Source: Natronolimnohabitans sp. A-GB9 (GTDB lineage: Archaea; Halobacteriota; Halobacteria; Halobacteriales; Natrialbaceae). From it: a stretch of DNA of 64,000 bases. Positions 51,745 to 60,562 of the stretch are shown in pieces. The stretch covers positions 1 through 64,000 of the forward strand of contig NZ_JAVDDV010000010.1 in the NCBI RefSeq assembly GCF_030848565.1. The letters run 5' to 3'. A program made the position numbers and the translations under genes. The notes beneath the pieces are model-generated. The model did not search any database, was not told the DNA's origin, and saw nothing but the letters and a program-made list of their open reading frames with translations. Within the stretch, counting starts at the first letter, position 1, and the number at the start of each line of letters is the position of its first letter.

Positions 51745-54099
51745 ATGAGCGGCGACGAAGATCTCGCCAAGGACCTCGGCCTGATCTCCGCGCTCGCGAT
51801 CGGTATCGGGACGATGGTCGGCGCGGGAATCTTCGTCCTGCCCGGCATCGCCGCACAGGAGGCTGGCCCGGCGGTCGTGCTTTCGTTTATCATCGGCGGC
51901 ATGATCGCCATGATAAACGCGTTTTCGGTAAGCGAACTCGGTACGGCGATGCCGAAAGCCGGCGGCGCCTACTACTACATCAACCGGGCGCTCGGGCCGC
52001 TGTTCGGATCGATCTCGGGGATGGGTGACTGGATCGGCCTCGCCTTCGCGAGCGCGTTCTACAGTATCGGCTTCGGCGGGTATCTCGCCGACTTGCTCGA
52101 TGGAACCGTTATCACGCTTCCCCTCCTCGGGGAACTCGCGTTGCTGCCGACGATTACGCTCGGCCCGCTCGTTTTGACCGACATTCAGATCGGTGCCGTC
52201 CTCGCCGGGATCGTGTTCGTCGGCGTCAACTACATCGGGGCGAAAGAGACCGGAGGCATCCAGACTGCTATTGTCACGATTCTGCTCGGGTTGCTCACGA
52301 TCTTCGCCATCGTCGGCTTCTTCTCCTTCGACTGGGGGACCGTCACCGTCGACGGCAGTTACACGCCGGAGGGAACGGCGGCGATCCTCCCCGGCGCAGC
52401 CCTCGTGTTCGTCTCGTATCTCGGCTACGCGAAGATCGCGACGATCGGCGAGGAACTCAAAAACCCCGGCCGCAACCTCCCGATCGCGATCATCGGTAGC
52501 GTCGGGATCGTGATGGTGATCTACACGATCCTCGTCGGCCTCTTGATGGGTCTCGTTCCCCACCAGGAGTTCTTCCTCGAGGAGGTCGAGAACGCGCCGA
52601 TGACGTACGCCGCCGAGATCGTCTTCGACTACGCGTTCACGGTCGCCGGTCTCGAGATCTCGATTCTCGGCGTCGGCGTAACGTCGATCACCGTCGCGGC
52701 GCTACTCGCGACCGCCTCGAGTGCGAACGCGTCGATCCTCGCGTCGGCCCGTATCAACTTCGCGATGGGGCGGGACAAGATCGTCTCCGACAAACTCAAC
52801 GCGATCCACCCTCGCTTCGCGACGCCGTATCGATCGATCGCCGTCACCGGCGGCATGATCGTCGTCTTCATCGTTGCTCTCGGCGAGACCGTCGAGATCC
52901 TCTCGAGTGCGGCGAGCGTCCTTCACCTGGTCGTCTACGCGCTGATCAACGCCTCGCTGATCGTCTTCCGTGAGACGAACCCGCCGGAGTACGATCCGGA
53001 CTTCGAGGTTCCGTTCTACCCGTTTACGCCGATCGCCGGCTTCGTGCTGTCGCTGGCGTTGATCTACTTCATGGATCCGCTCGCAACCGCGATCAGCGCC
53101 GTGTTCGTCGTCTTCGCGATCGTCTGGTACTTCGCGTACGCGCGAACCGAAACCGACCGCGAGGGCATCCTGAGCAACTACGTGCTCTCGCGGTCCGAGG
53201 AGATGCCCGACGTCGCAGTCTCGGCTGCGAACGTCGCCAAACCGGCTAACAGCGAGGAGTACACGGTCGTCGTCCCGGTCTCGAACCCCCGGACCGAGTC
53301 TCAGCTCCTCTCGCTTGCAAGCGTCGTGGCAAAGGCCAACGACGGCGTCGTCAAGGCCATCCACATCGTCGAGGTACCTGACCAGACGCCGCTGCGGGAG
53401 GGCTCAGAGCACATCCAGGAAATCGACGCGGAGTCCCAGGCGTTAATGAGTCGCGTTCGTGAAAGCACGACGACACTCGACGTCCCCGTCGACGTCCAGA
53501 CGGTCGTCTCCCATCGCTCGTTCGAGGAGGTCTTCGACGTTGCCCGCCGGGAGGACGCCGATACGGTCGTCATGGGCTGGGGTGCAGACCGGCCGTGGAG
53601 CGCCGGCCGCGCCGAACGCCCCCTCGACGAACTGACTCACGACCTCCCCTGTGACTTCCTCGTGTTGAACGACCGGGGCCTCGAGACTGACCGTGTGTTA
53701 GTGCCGACCGCTGGTGGTCCGGACTCCGATCTCAGCGCCGAACTGGCCCGCCATCTGCGCGATGAGTTCGGCTCGGAGATCACGCTTCTCCACGTCGTCG
53801 ACGCCGACGACGCAACGGAAGGCGAAGCCTTCCTCTCGGAGTGGGCCGACGACCACGACCTCGAGGACGCTGCGATCCGGGTCGACACGTCCGGCAACGT
53901 CGAGGAGGCGATCTCGACGGCCGCGGAAGACCACTCGCTGCTCGTCATCGGAGCGACCGAACGCGGCCTGCTCTCGCGACTCCTCCACGGATCGCTTGCC
54001 TACGACGTCGTCGACGAGGTCGACTGTTCGGTCGTGCTGGCAGAACGGCCGACGAAGCGGTCGCTGTGGGATCGACTGTTCGGCAGCCGAAACGAGTAG
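51745..54099 (+). CDS. APC-family amino acid permease fused to two UspA domains
   Basis: A 784-residue protein. Residues about 10-475 form a 12-helix APC transporter beginning LISALAIGIGTMVGAGIFVLPGIAA, with the substrate-backbone GxGIF-type motif. Residues about 500-630 and 640-770 are two universal-stress-protein domains; the second has VLVPTAGG, LLHVVD and VIGATERGLLSRLLHGS, the ATP-binding type loop. The fusion suggests nucleotide or stress control of transport. GGAGGGAT lies about 6 nt before ATG 51745. A regulator and trkA follow on the opposite strand. Confidence 0.9.
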   Translation: MSGDEDLAKDLGLISALAIGIGTMVGAGIFVLPGIAAQEAGPAVVLSFIIGGMIAMINAFSVSELGTAMPKAGGAYYYINRALGPLFGSISGMGDWIGLAFASAFYSIGFGGYLADLLDGTVITLPLLGELALLPTITLGPLVLTDIQIGAVLAGIVFVGVNYIGAKETGGIQTAIVTILLGLLTIFAIVGFFSFDWGTVTVDGSYTPEGTAAILPGAALVFVSYLGYAKIATIGEELKNPGRNLPIAIIGSVGIVMVIYTILVGLLMGLVPHQEFFLEEVENAPMTYAAEIVFDYAFTVAGLEISILGVGVTSITVAALLATASSANASILASARINFAMGRDKIVSDKLNAIHPRFATPYRSIAVTGGMIVVFIVALGETVEILSSAASVLHLVVYALINASLIVFRETNPPEYDPDFEVPFYPFTPIAGFVLSLALIYFMDPLATAISAVFVVFAIVWYFAYARTETDREGILSNYVLSRSEEMPDVAVSAANVAKPANSEEYTVVVPVSNPRTESQLLSLASVVAKANDGVVKAIHIVEVPDQTPLREGSEHIQEIDAESQALMSRVRESTTTLDVPVDVQTVVSHRSFEEVFDVARREDADTVVMGWGADRPWSAGRAERPLDELTHDLPCDFLVLNDRGLETDRVLVPTAGGPDSDLSAELARHLRDEFGSEITLLHVVDADDATEGEAFLSEWADDHDLEDAAIRVDTSGNVEEAISTAAEDHSLLVIGATERGLLSRLLHGSLAYDVVDEVDCSVVLAERPTKRSLWDRLFGSRNE

Positions 54100-54143
54100 C
54101 CGGGTCCACGAACTCACCAGCCCGGTCGCATCGACGACCCGCG

Positions 54144-54887
54144 CTACTGGGATTCGCTTTCGAACACCGTGAACGTCTCCTCCGAGAATCCACCGCGGGA
54201 AAGCACCGTCAGGATATCGCCGGGTCGAATCTCGCTCTCACCACTTGGCGTCAGTACGTCGTCGTCCCGTTCGATCGAGACGACGAGCACGCCGTCGGCG
54301 AGCAGCCCCTCGCGGCCGGCTTCAGCCAGGGTCAGGCCGGCGATCGGCGCGTCGTCGTCGACGGTCAGTTCGACGACCTCGTTGCCGCCCGCGAGGCTGA
54401 TGTAGTTCGAGAACTGCTGGTGGGTCTCGTCGGGGCCAAAGGGATGGTAAGGCTGGAACTGCTCGGTGCGGACGACCTTCTCGTCGTCGATTTCGAGTCC
54501 GAGTGCCGTCAGTTCGCGGGCGACGTCGTTTATCGCATCGACGTCCTCGCCGACGGCGAGGATGTGGAGGTTCTCCTGGCCGGCCATGAACTCGCGGACG
54601 TTGACGACGCCGGTAATCGTCCGGGTCTGCTGGGCGAGACGCGCGCGGTCTTCGATGGGCGCCGTCGCCACGTACAGCGTCGTCAGCATGTCGTCCGCGA
54701 CGTCGAAGTCGACGTTCGCGTGGTAACCACTGATGACGCCAGCCTCCTCGAGTTGGGTGATCCGATTGCGAATCGTCGCAGGTGAGACGCCGACGTCCTC
54801 GGCGATCATCGGCGCCGAGATGTTCCGGGCGTCGTCCATCAACGCGTGGATGATCCGTTGGTTCACGTCGTCCAGGCGAACACTCAT
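54144..54887 (-). CDS. Lrp/AsnC-type regulator with C-terminal TrkA_C (RCK_C) domain
   Basis: A 247-residue regulator. The AsnC winged helix occupies about residues 3-60 (DDVNQRIIHALMDDARNISAPMIAEDVGVSPATIRNRI). An Lrp-like ligand region follows at 65-145. A TrkA_C domain covers about 165-240 (VVELTVDDDAPIAGLTLAEAG to GDILTVLSRGG). TrkA_C domains bind ligands such as nucleotides or ions. It lies upstream of nothing but is adjacent to trkA on the same strand (111-bp gap), suggesting a link to ion or amino-acid transport control. It begins at ATG 54887. Confidence 0.85.
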   Translation of the reverse strand: MSVRLDDVNQRIIHALMDDARNISAPMIAEDVGVSPATIRNRITQLEEAGVISGYHANVDFDVADDMLTTLYVATAPIEDRARLAQQTRTITGVVNVREFMAGQENLHILAVGEDVDAINDVARELTALGLEIDDEKVVRTEQFQPYHPFGPDETHQQFSNYISLAGGNEVVELTVDDDAPIAGLTLAEAGREGLLADGVLVVSIERDDDVLTPSGESEIRPGDILTVLSRGGFSEETFTVFESESQ

Positions 54888-54998
54888 GGGTGGGCATACG
54901 CCGACGAGTATGAAGGGTTCTCGTTTTCGGGCTGGCAGACACCGACACCCGTCCGAACACGTGGTGTCGACTGTCGCCACCGGCGGCCGTCTCGAGCG

Positions 54999-56333
54999 TT
55001 ACAGCATCTCCGAGACGTCGTCTAACACCGCTGCGTCGACGAAGAGTACGACGTGGTCGCCGGCCTGGGGGACCGTCGTCCCGCGGGGGGTCACGAGGTC
55101 GCCGCGACGCGAAATGGCACCGATGACGACGCCGTCGGGGAGGTCGGCCGTCGACGCTTCGATCTTCCGGCCCGTCAGCGCGCTCTCGGGCCCCAGCTCG
55201 ACCTCGATGACCTCCGCGCGATCGTGTTCGAGCATCGCGATCTTCTCGGTCTGGTCGGTCCGGGTAAAGCGGACGATCTCCTCGGCGGTCTCCTCGCGCG
55301 GGTTAATCGCGACGTCGATACCGACAGTCTCGAAGAGATCGCCGTACTCCGTGTTCTCGATGACTGCGACCGTCCGATCGACGCCGACCCGACGGGCCAA
55401 AAGCGACACGAGGAGGTTCTTCTCGTCGCTCTCGAGGGCAGCGACGACGATATCGGCCTCGTCGATGTGCTCACGGGCCAGAAACTCCGTATCGGTCGCA
55501 TCGCTTTCCATGACGAACGTCTTGGGCAGTGCCTCGGCGATCTCGCGGGCCCGGTCGTGATCCTGTTCGATCAGCCGCGGCTCGAAGCCGTGGGCTTCGA
55601 ACTCGCGGGCGGCCTGGAACCCGATCTCGCTGCCGCCGACGACGACCACGTCGTCGGTACTCGAGGTCGTCTCGGGGACGTTGGCCATCGCGAACTCCTT
55701 GACGGAACTGGGGCTACCGATGACGACGATCCGGTCGCCGGCACAGAAGACGGTGTCACCGCTGGCGACGATCATCTCGTCGTCACGGAAGACGCCGGCA
55801 AACGTCATCGAGTCGTACTCGTCGGTATCCCGAACGCATTCGCCGGCCAGCGGACTCTCCGGCCCGATCTCGAACTCGGCCATCCGCACCAGGCCGCCGG
55901 CGAACGTCTCGACGTCCTGTGCCCGCGGGAAGCCTGAGATCCGAAAGATCGTCTGGGCGACCAGCAGATCGGTACAGACCATGAAATCGACGCCGAAGGC
56001 TCCCTGTGACCCTTCCCAGGTGTTCAACAGCGTGCGCCGTCGCACGCGAGCGATCGTGAACGCGTCGGTAGCGGTCTTGACGGTTCCACAGACAACGATG
56101 TTCGTCTCGTCGCTGTCGGTAGACGCGACGACTAAGTCGGCCTGCTCGAGGCCAGCCGCCCGAAGCGTCTCGAGTTCGGTGCCGTCCCCTTCGACCGAGA
56201 GGACGTCGTAGTCGTAGGTGAGCTCCTCGGCGACCTCAGAATCGCGATCGACCACCGCGACGTCGTGTGAATCGGCGAGGTTCGAGGCGATCATCTGGCC
56301 CACCTCCCCGGCACCGACGATCAACACGTACAT
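54999..56333 (-). CDS. trkA: Trk potassium uptake system NAD-binding subunit TrkA
   Basis: A 444-residue cytoplasmic gating protein with two copies of RCK_N (GAGEVGQMIASNL near residue 6 and VVGGSEIGFQAARE near 228) and two RCK_C domains (about 140-215 and 360-440). It binds NAD(H) and controls the TrkH channel. No trkH lies in the window. Its start is ATG 56333. The neighbouring Lrp-TrkA_C gene is transcribed in the same direction after it. Confidence 0.92.
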   Translation of the reverse strand: MYVLIVGAGEVGQMIASNLADSHDVAVVDRDSEVAEELTYDYDVLSVEGDGTELETLRAAGLEQADLVVASTDSDETNIVVCGTVKTATDAFTIARVRRRTLLNTWEGSQGAFGVDFMVCTDLLVAQTIFRISGFPRAQDVETFAGGLVRMAEFEIGPESPLAGECVRDTDEYDSMTFAGVFRDDEMIVASGDTVFCAGDRIVVIGSPSSVKEFAMANVPETTSSTDDVVVVGGSEIGFQAAREFEAHGFEPRLIEQDHDRAREIAEALPKTFVMESDATDTEFLAREHIDEADIVVAALESDEKNLLVSLLARRVGVDRTVAVIENTEYGDLFETVGIDVAINPREETAEEIVRFTRTDQTEKIAMLEHDRAEVIEVELGPESALTGRKIEASTADLPDGVVIGAISRRGDLVTPRGTTVPQAGDHVVLFVDAAVLDDVSEML

Positions 56334-56449
56334 TACCAGTACTTACGTCGGTCGAGCATTTCTTCACTGTGGTTTTTGCGCCGAATCGAGACTCGTCGAA
56401 CCATCGGTTTCGAGAACGCATATACGAGCCCGGCGACCAAGGTGTAGGT

Positions 56450-57316
56450 ATGACCGACAGTACTCCCGCGGACGACGGCTGGTTCGCGGGCGCCGATTCC
56501 GACGAACCGGAGACGGCTGCGACGGCCGTCCGCGACGGGACAGCCGACGAGCCACGCGACTGGCCGGCCCTCGCCGTCGAGTCGGGGTTCGCCGACGATC
56601 GGGACGACTACTACGACGCTTTGCGGGCTGCGACGACCGCGGCGACGGCTGCGGCGGTAACCGAACGGGAGGGTGCCGACGACCGCCAACTGGTTCATGC
56701 GGTCCGCGCGATGGACGACTGTACTCGCACCGCAAACGAACTCGCCGAACGCCTCGCCGAGTGGGCCGGGACCGTCGATCCGGACGCCGGAACCGGCGTC
56801 GACTACGCCCGCGAACTCGCGGCCCGGGACGAGCCACCGGCCGGCCAGAAGCCCCTCGTCTCGCTCGCCGAACGCGTCGTTTCCCTCGCCGAGGAGGCGG
56901 ACGACCTCCGCGAGTACGTCGAACGGCAGACGCCGACGGTCGCCCCGAACCTCGCCGCCCTCGCGGGTCCCGTCCTCGCGGCCCGACTGCTCTCGCTGGC
57001 CGGCGGCCTCGAGGAACTCGCGAAGAAACCAAGCGGCACGGTTCAGGTGCTCGGTGCCGAAGACGCACTGTTCGCTCATCTGCGTGGCCACGCACCCTCG
57101 CCGAAACACGGGATCATCTACACCCACGATGCGGTCCGGGGTACTCATCCCGACGAGCGGGGTTCGGCGGCCCGGGCGCTCGCCGGCAAACTCGCCATCG
57201 CCGCCCGTGTCGACCACTACTCGGGCGAGCGCAAACCCGAACTCGACGCCGAACTCGAGGATCGTATCGAGACGATTCAGGCTCGGACCGACGACGGAGG
57301 TGACGGCGATGAGTGA
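56450..57316 (+). CDS. Nop5/Nop56-like C/D-box RNP protein
   Basis: A 288-residue protein. A Nop-type coiled-coil region (about 55-160) is followed by the Nop domain, containing APNLAALAGPVLAARLLSLAGGLEELAKKPSGTVQVLGAEDALFAHLRGHAPSPKHG. It bridges box C/D guide RNA with fibrillarin for 2'-O-methylation. The N-terminal 50 residues are acidic and variable, and the fibrillarin-binding domain seems short. ATG 56450 is used. Its TGA overlaps the flpA start, so the pair is co-translated. Confidence 0.92.
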   Translation: MTDSTPADDGWFAGADSDEPETAATAVRDGTADEPRDWPALAVESGFADDRDDYYDALRAATTAATAAAVTEREGADDRQLVHAVRAMDDCTRTANELAERLAEWAGTVDPDAGTGVDYARELAARDEPPAGQKPLVSLAERVVSLAEEADDLREYVERQTPTVAPNLAALAGPVLAARLLSLAGGLEELAKKPSGTVQVLGAEDALFAHLRGHAPSPKHGIIYTHDAVRGTHPDERGSAARALAGKLAIAARVDHYSGERKPELDAELEDRIETIQARTDDGGDGDE

Positions 57317-57941
57317 CCTCCCCGACGGCGTCGAACGACGGACGTTCGACGGCACCGACCGGCTCGCGACACGTGGCGACCCCGTCTACGGTGAGCCGAC
57401 CGATGGCGAGTGGCGCGCCTGGAACCCGAACCGTTCGAAGCTCGGCGCGATGCTCGAACTGGGGATGGACACCGGCCTCGAGGGCGGCGAGACCGTCCTC
57501 TACCTGGGCGCAGCGAGCGGAACGACCGTAAGCCACGTCGCGGACTTCGCCGGACCGACCTACGCCGTCGAATTCGCCGCCCGCCCCGCCCGTGACCTGC
57601 TCGAGGCTGCCGACTCCCGGCCGCGGCTGTTCCCGCTGCTCAAAGACGCTCGCAAACCGGCAACCTACGCCCACGTCGTCGAGTCCGACGTCGACGTCGT
57701 CATCCAGGACGTCGCGACCCGTGGCCAGGCTCGCGTGGCGCTCGAAAACGCCCAGTTCCTCGCCGACGACGGCCGTCTCCTGTTGGCGGTCAAAGCCAGA
57801 AGCGAAGACGTCACGCGCGAGCCGAGTGCGATCTTCGACGAGGTCCGCGACGAACTCGCGGACGGCTACGAGATCCTCGAGACACGTCGACTCGACGACT
57901 ATCACACGGACCACCTCGGGATCGTCGCGCGACCGCGATAA
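57309..57941 (+). CDS. flpA: fibrillarin-like rRNA/tRNA 2'-O-methyltransferase
   Basis: A 210-residue SAM-dependent methyltransferase of box C/D RNPs. WNPNRSKLGAML near residue 39 and the SAM loop VLYLGAASGTTVSHVAD near 62 are hallmarks. The catalytic Lys/Asp set is seen in PLLKDARKP, DVVIQDVA and AVKARS. Its ATG (57309) overlaps the nop5 TGA. It forms a complex with Nop5, L7Ae and guide RNAs, including probably the one inside tRNA-Trp. Confidence 0.95.
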   Translation: MSDLPDGVERRTFDGTDRLATRGDPVYGEPTDGEWRAWNPNRSKLGAMLELGMDTGLEGGETVLYLGAASGTTVSHVADFAGPTYAVEFAARPARDLLEAADSRPRLFPLLKDARKPATYAHVVESDVDVVIQDVATRGQARVALENAQFLADDGRLLLAVKARSEDVTREPSAIFDEVRDELADGYEILETRRLDDYHTDHLGIVARPR

Positions 57942-58031
57942 TCCATTGCCAGTCGGCCGGTGTCGTCCGCCCGACTTCTTACCTGTCACTCGAAAACACA
58001 TATATGGAAGATTGTGGTATCGTCTCGTGGC

Positions 58032-59615
58032 ATGTCTACACATCCCACAATTGGCGACACGCTCGAGGGGACGGTCGAACGCTACCCCGACCGTGAGGCG
58101 ATCGTCTATCCGCGCAAGGATCAGCGCTGGACGTACGCGGCCTTCGACGAACGGGTAAACCGGCTGGCAAACGCACTTCGCGATCGGGGTATCGAGAAGG
58201 GCGATCGGGTCGCGACCGTCCTCCACAACGGCTCAGAGATCGCGCTCACCGTCTACGCCTGTGCGAAGATCGGCGCCGTCTTCACCCCGCTCAACTTCCG
58301 GCTCCCAGCCGGCGAGATCGAGTACATCCTTGACGACGCCGGGGCCAAACTCCTCGTCTTCGAGTCCGCAACTCGGGAGGCCGTCGAGAACGCCAGGCCG
58401 AACCTCGAGACCGTCTCCGAGTACGTCTCCATCGACGACGACGTCCCGGCGTACGCGACCGGGTTCTACGACCTGCTCGAGACGGGTGCTCCCGAACGGC
58501 CCGACGTGACCGTCGAGGAGGACGACGTCTACGCCTTTATCTACACGTCCGGCACGACGGGCCGGCCGAAAGGCGTCGTCCACGAACACCGGGATATGGT
58601 AGCGCACAACCTCCTGTGTATCGCCGAGATGAACGTCACCCGGAACGACGTCGGGCTCTCGGTGATGCCGCTGTATCACTGTGCGGAGCTTCACTGTAGC
58701 CTGCTCCCGCGGGTCCACCGTGGTGCGACGACCGTCGTCCACCACGAGTTCGAACCGCGTGCCGCCCTCGAGGCGATCGCAGACCACGACGTCACGTTCC
58801 TGTTTGCGGCCCCGACCGCGTGGAACGCGCTGTCGCTGACTGCGGCCGAGGCGGCCGTCGACGTTTCGTCGCTTCGCCTCGGCCTGTACGGCGCGGCGCC
58901 AATGCCCGAACAGGTCCTCGAGAACTGCCGAGAACACCTCTGTGAGGATTACGTTCAGGCGTACGGAATGACCGAGATCGGTCCCGCGGGCGTCTTCCAG
59001 CCGCCGGCGGATCAGTTGCCGAAACAGGGCTCGGCCGGTCTCCCCGCGCTCAACCATCGGCTCCGAATCGTCGAACCGGGAGCCGAGCCGGACCGCGAGG
59101 TCGAACCGGGCGAGATCGGTGAAATTCTGCTTTCCAGTCCGTGTGTCATGCGCGAGTACTGGAACCGACCGACAGCGACCGAACGCTCGTTGCGTGAAGC
59201 CGACGGAACGACGTGGTACTACACCGGTGACCTCGGCTATCGCGACGACGACGGCTACCTCTACGTGGTCGATCGGAAAGACGATATGATCGTCTCCGGC
59301 GGCGAGAACATCTACCCTGCCGAAGTAGAGGACGTCCTCTTCTCCCACGACGCCATCGAAGAAGCTGCCGTCGTCGGCGAACCCGACGACGAGTGGGGCG
59401 AACTGGTCGTCGCGTACGTCGTCACCGACGGGGTCGGTGCGGACGATCTCGACGCGTTCGTCCGCGAGAGCGACCAACTCGCGGACTTCAAGCGCCCACG
59501 AAAGTACTACTTCGTCGACGAACTGCCCAAAAATCCGAGCGGTAAGGTCCAGAAGTTTAAACTTCGAGACGACAAAGCGGACGCCGAACTCGAGACCGAA
59601 ACCGTCCCGTCCTGA
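58032..59615 (+). CDS. AMP-dependent acyl-CoA synthetase (long-chain/fatty-acid type)
   Basis: A 527-residue ANL enzyme forming an acyl-adenylate and then acyl-CoA. Motifs: YTSGTTGRPKG near residue 175, YGMTE near 318, YTGDLGYRDDDGYLYVVDRKDD near 400, GGENIYPAEVE near 425, and the catalytic Lys in NPSGKVQKFKLR near 505. It resembles haloarchaeal fatty-acid-CoA ligases. ATG 58032 (MSTHPTIGDTL) begins the homology; the frame runs upstream. It is likely transcribed separately from flpA. Confidence 0.88.
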   Translation: MSTHPTIGDTLEGTVERYPDREAIVYPRKDQRWTYAAFDERVNRLANALRDRGIEKGDRVATVLHNGSEIALTVYACAKIGAVFTPLNFRLPAGEIEYILDDAGAKLLVFESATREAVENARPNLETVSEYVSIDDDVPAYATGFYDLLETGAPERPDVTVEEDDVYAFIYTSGTTGRPKGVVHEHRDMVAHNLLCIAEMNVTRNDVGLSVMPLYHCAELHCSLLPRVHRGATTVVHHEFEPRAALEAIADHDVTFLFAAPTAWNALSLTAAEAAVDVSSLRLGLYGAAPMPEQVLENCREHLCEDYVQAYGMTEIGPAGVFQPPADQLPKQGSAGLPALNHRLRIVEPGAEPDREVEPGEIGEILLSSPCVMREYWNRPTATERSLREADGTTWYYTGDLGYRDDDGYLYVVDRKDDMIVSGGENIYPAEVEDVLFSHDAIEEAAVVGEPDDEWGELVVAYVVTDGVGADDLDAFVRESDQLADFKRPRKYYFVDELPKNPSGKVQKFKLRDDKADAELETETVPS

Positions 59616-59662
59616 TCGACAGATCGTCCCGAACGGAGGCCCCGAGCCACCGACACACCTCG

Positions 59663-60196
59663 CTACACGTCTCTGAGGGCGCCGTAGAACGATTGCGCGA
59701 GCCGCGGAAACGCAAGCGTCGCGAGGGCCGTGACCGTGATCGCGACGAGCAACGAGAGCGGGGCGTATCCGACCGCGTCGGCGAGTGCGACGCCGCCGAA
59801 GACGGCGAGTCCCAGAGCGCAGTTGTAGTAGATCAGCCGAAACCCGAGCAGTACTGGGGTCACCGAGACCCAGCCGAGCGTCTCGGTCGCCAGCGGCGTG
59901 ATCCAGCCGCCACGGATCGCCGCCCCGACCGCGACCATCGTCGCCCACGCGAGGAGGCCGGCAGCGGTCGCGTCGAAGGCGCCGGCTCCGGGCGCCACCA
60001 CGATCGCGAACAGGACCGGCAGTGAGAACACGGAGACGTCGCCGAACACGTAGCTGCAGTCGTGGAGGTACCGACCGAAGCCGCTCTTTTCGGCACGCGT
60101 GAGGTGGCCGTAGCCGTACCAGGTGCGGCGCGTAGTGCTGTAGGCTGGCCGGGTCTGACGACCGGGAACGCGGTCGGGGTGTCGGTCCTCGTCCAC
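59663..60196 (-). CDS. haloarchaeal membrane protein, five helices
   Basis: A 177-residue protein from GTG 60196. The first 45 residues are polar (YSTTRRTWYGYGHLTRAEKSGFGRYLHD), and about five hydrophobic segments follow from VFSLPVLFAIVVAPG to the end. The family is not recognised beyond haloarchaeal hypothetical proteins. A TTTATC about 28 nt before 60196 favours this start over GTG 60211, assuming a leaderless mRNA. Confidence 0.6.
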   Translation of the reverse strand: MDEDRHPDRVPGRQTRPAYSTTRRTWYGYGHLTRAEKSGFGRYLHDCSYVFGDVSVFSLPVLFAIVVAPGAGAFDATAAGLLAWATMVAVGAAIRGGWITPLATETLGWVSVTPVLLGFRLIYYNCALGLAVFGGVALADAVGYAPLSLLVAITVTALATLAFPRLAQSFYGALRDV

Positions 60197-60562
60197 ATCT
60201 ACGACTCCCACAGAAGCGGGGATAAATAGCTATGGGCGAACGTCTTCCCCGGCATCCCAAGACAGCGGGAATTGCTGGTGTCCTTATTTACGGGCTCAAG
60301 GGTATCTCGGCGTACGCGACTCACGCACGTGACATGGGATACCGTGATCCCGGGGTCGGTTTCGGCCTCCAGCCCATCGGTGAGCCCGAAACCGACCTCC
60401 GGGAGATGCTCGGCGAGCCGATCTCCCGCCGCTCGCCGATCCCGTGTGGCGACCGGCGGTCAGTGACGACAGAGGACCGTACGAGACGGCGGCGGTCGTC
60501 CGAGTCGTCCGGACGCGTCGAGTCCAAACGGTATTTACTACCGCGGCCGAAAACGGGAGACG
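60197..60562. other. gap with an inverted repeat upstream of gshA
   Basis: ggtcggtttcgg (60354-60365) pairs exactly with 60386-60397 around a 20-nt loop. Downstream, gacgacagaggaccgta (60464-60480) is a degenerate family B right arm. The TATA-like TATTTA for gshA is at 60533-60538. No further gene is seen. Confidence 0.5.
60533..60538 (+). promoter_or_regulatory. TATA-like box of gshA
   Basis: TATTTA is centred about 27-28 nt before the ATG at 60563. Archaeal TATA boxes lie at that distance from the transcription start, which predicts a leaderless gshA mRNA and supports the upstream ATG over the one at 60596. Confidence 0.55.

Noticed and set aside
58233-60260. 675-codon minus-strand frame opposite the acyl-CoA synthetase
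   Set aside because: It lies across a gene with complete ANL motifs, and its product is repetitive and Arg/Asp-rich without a recognisable domain.
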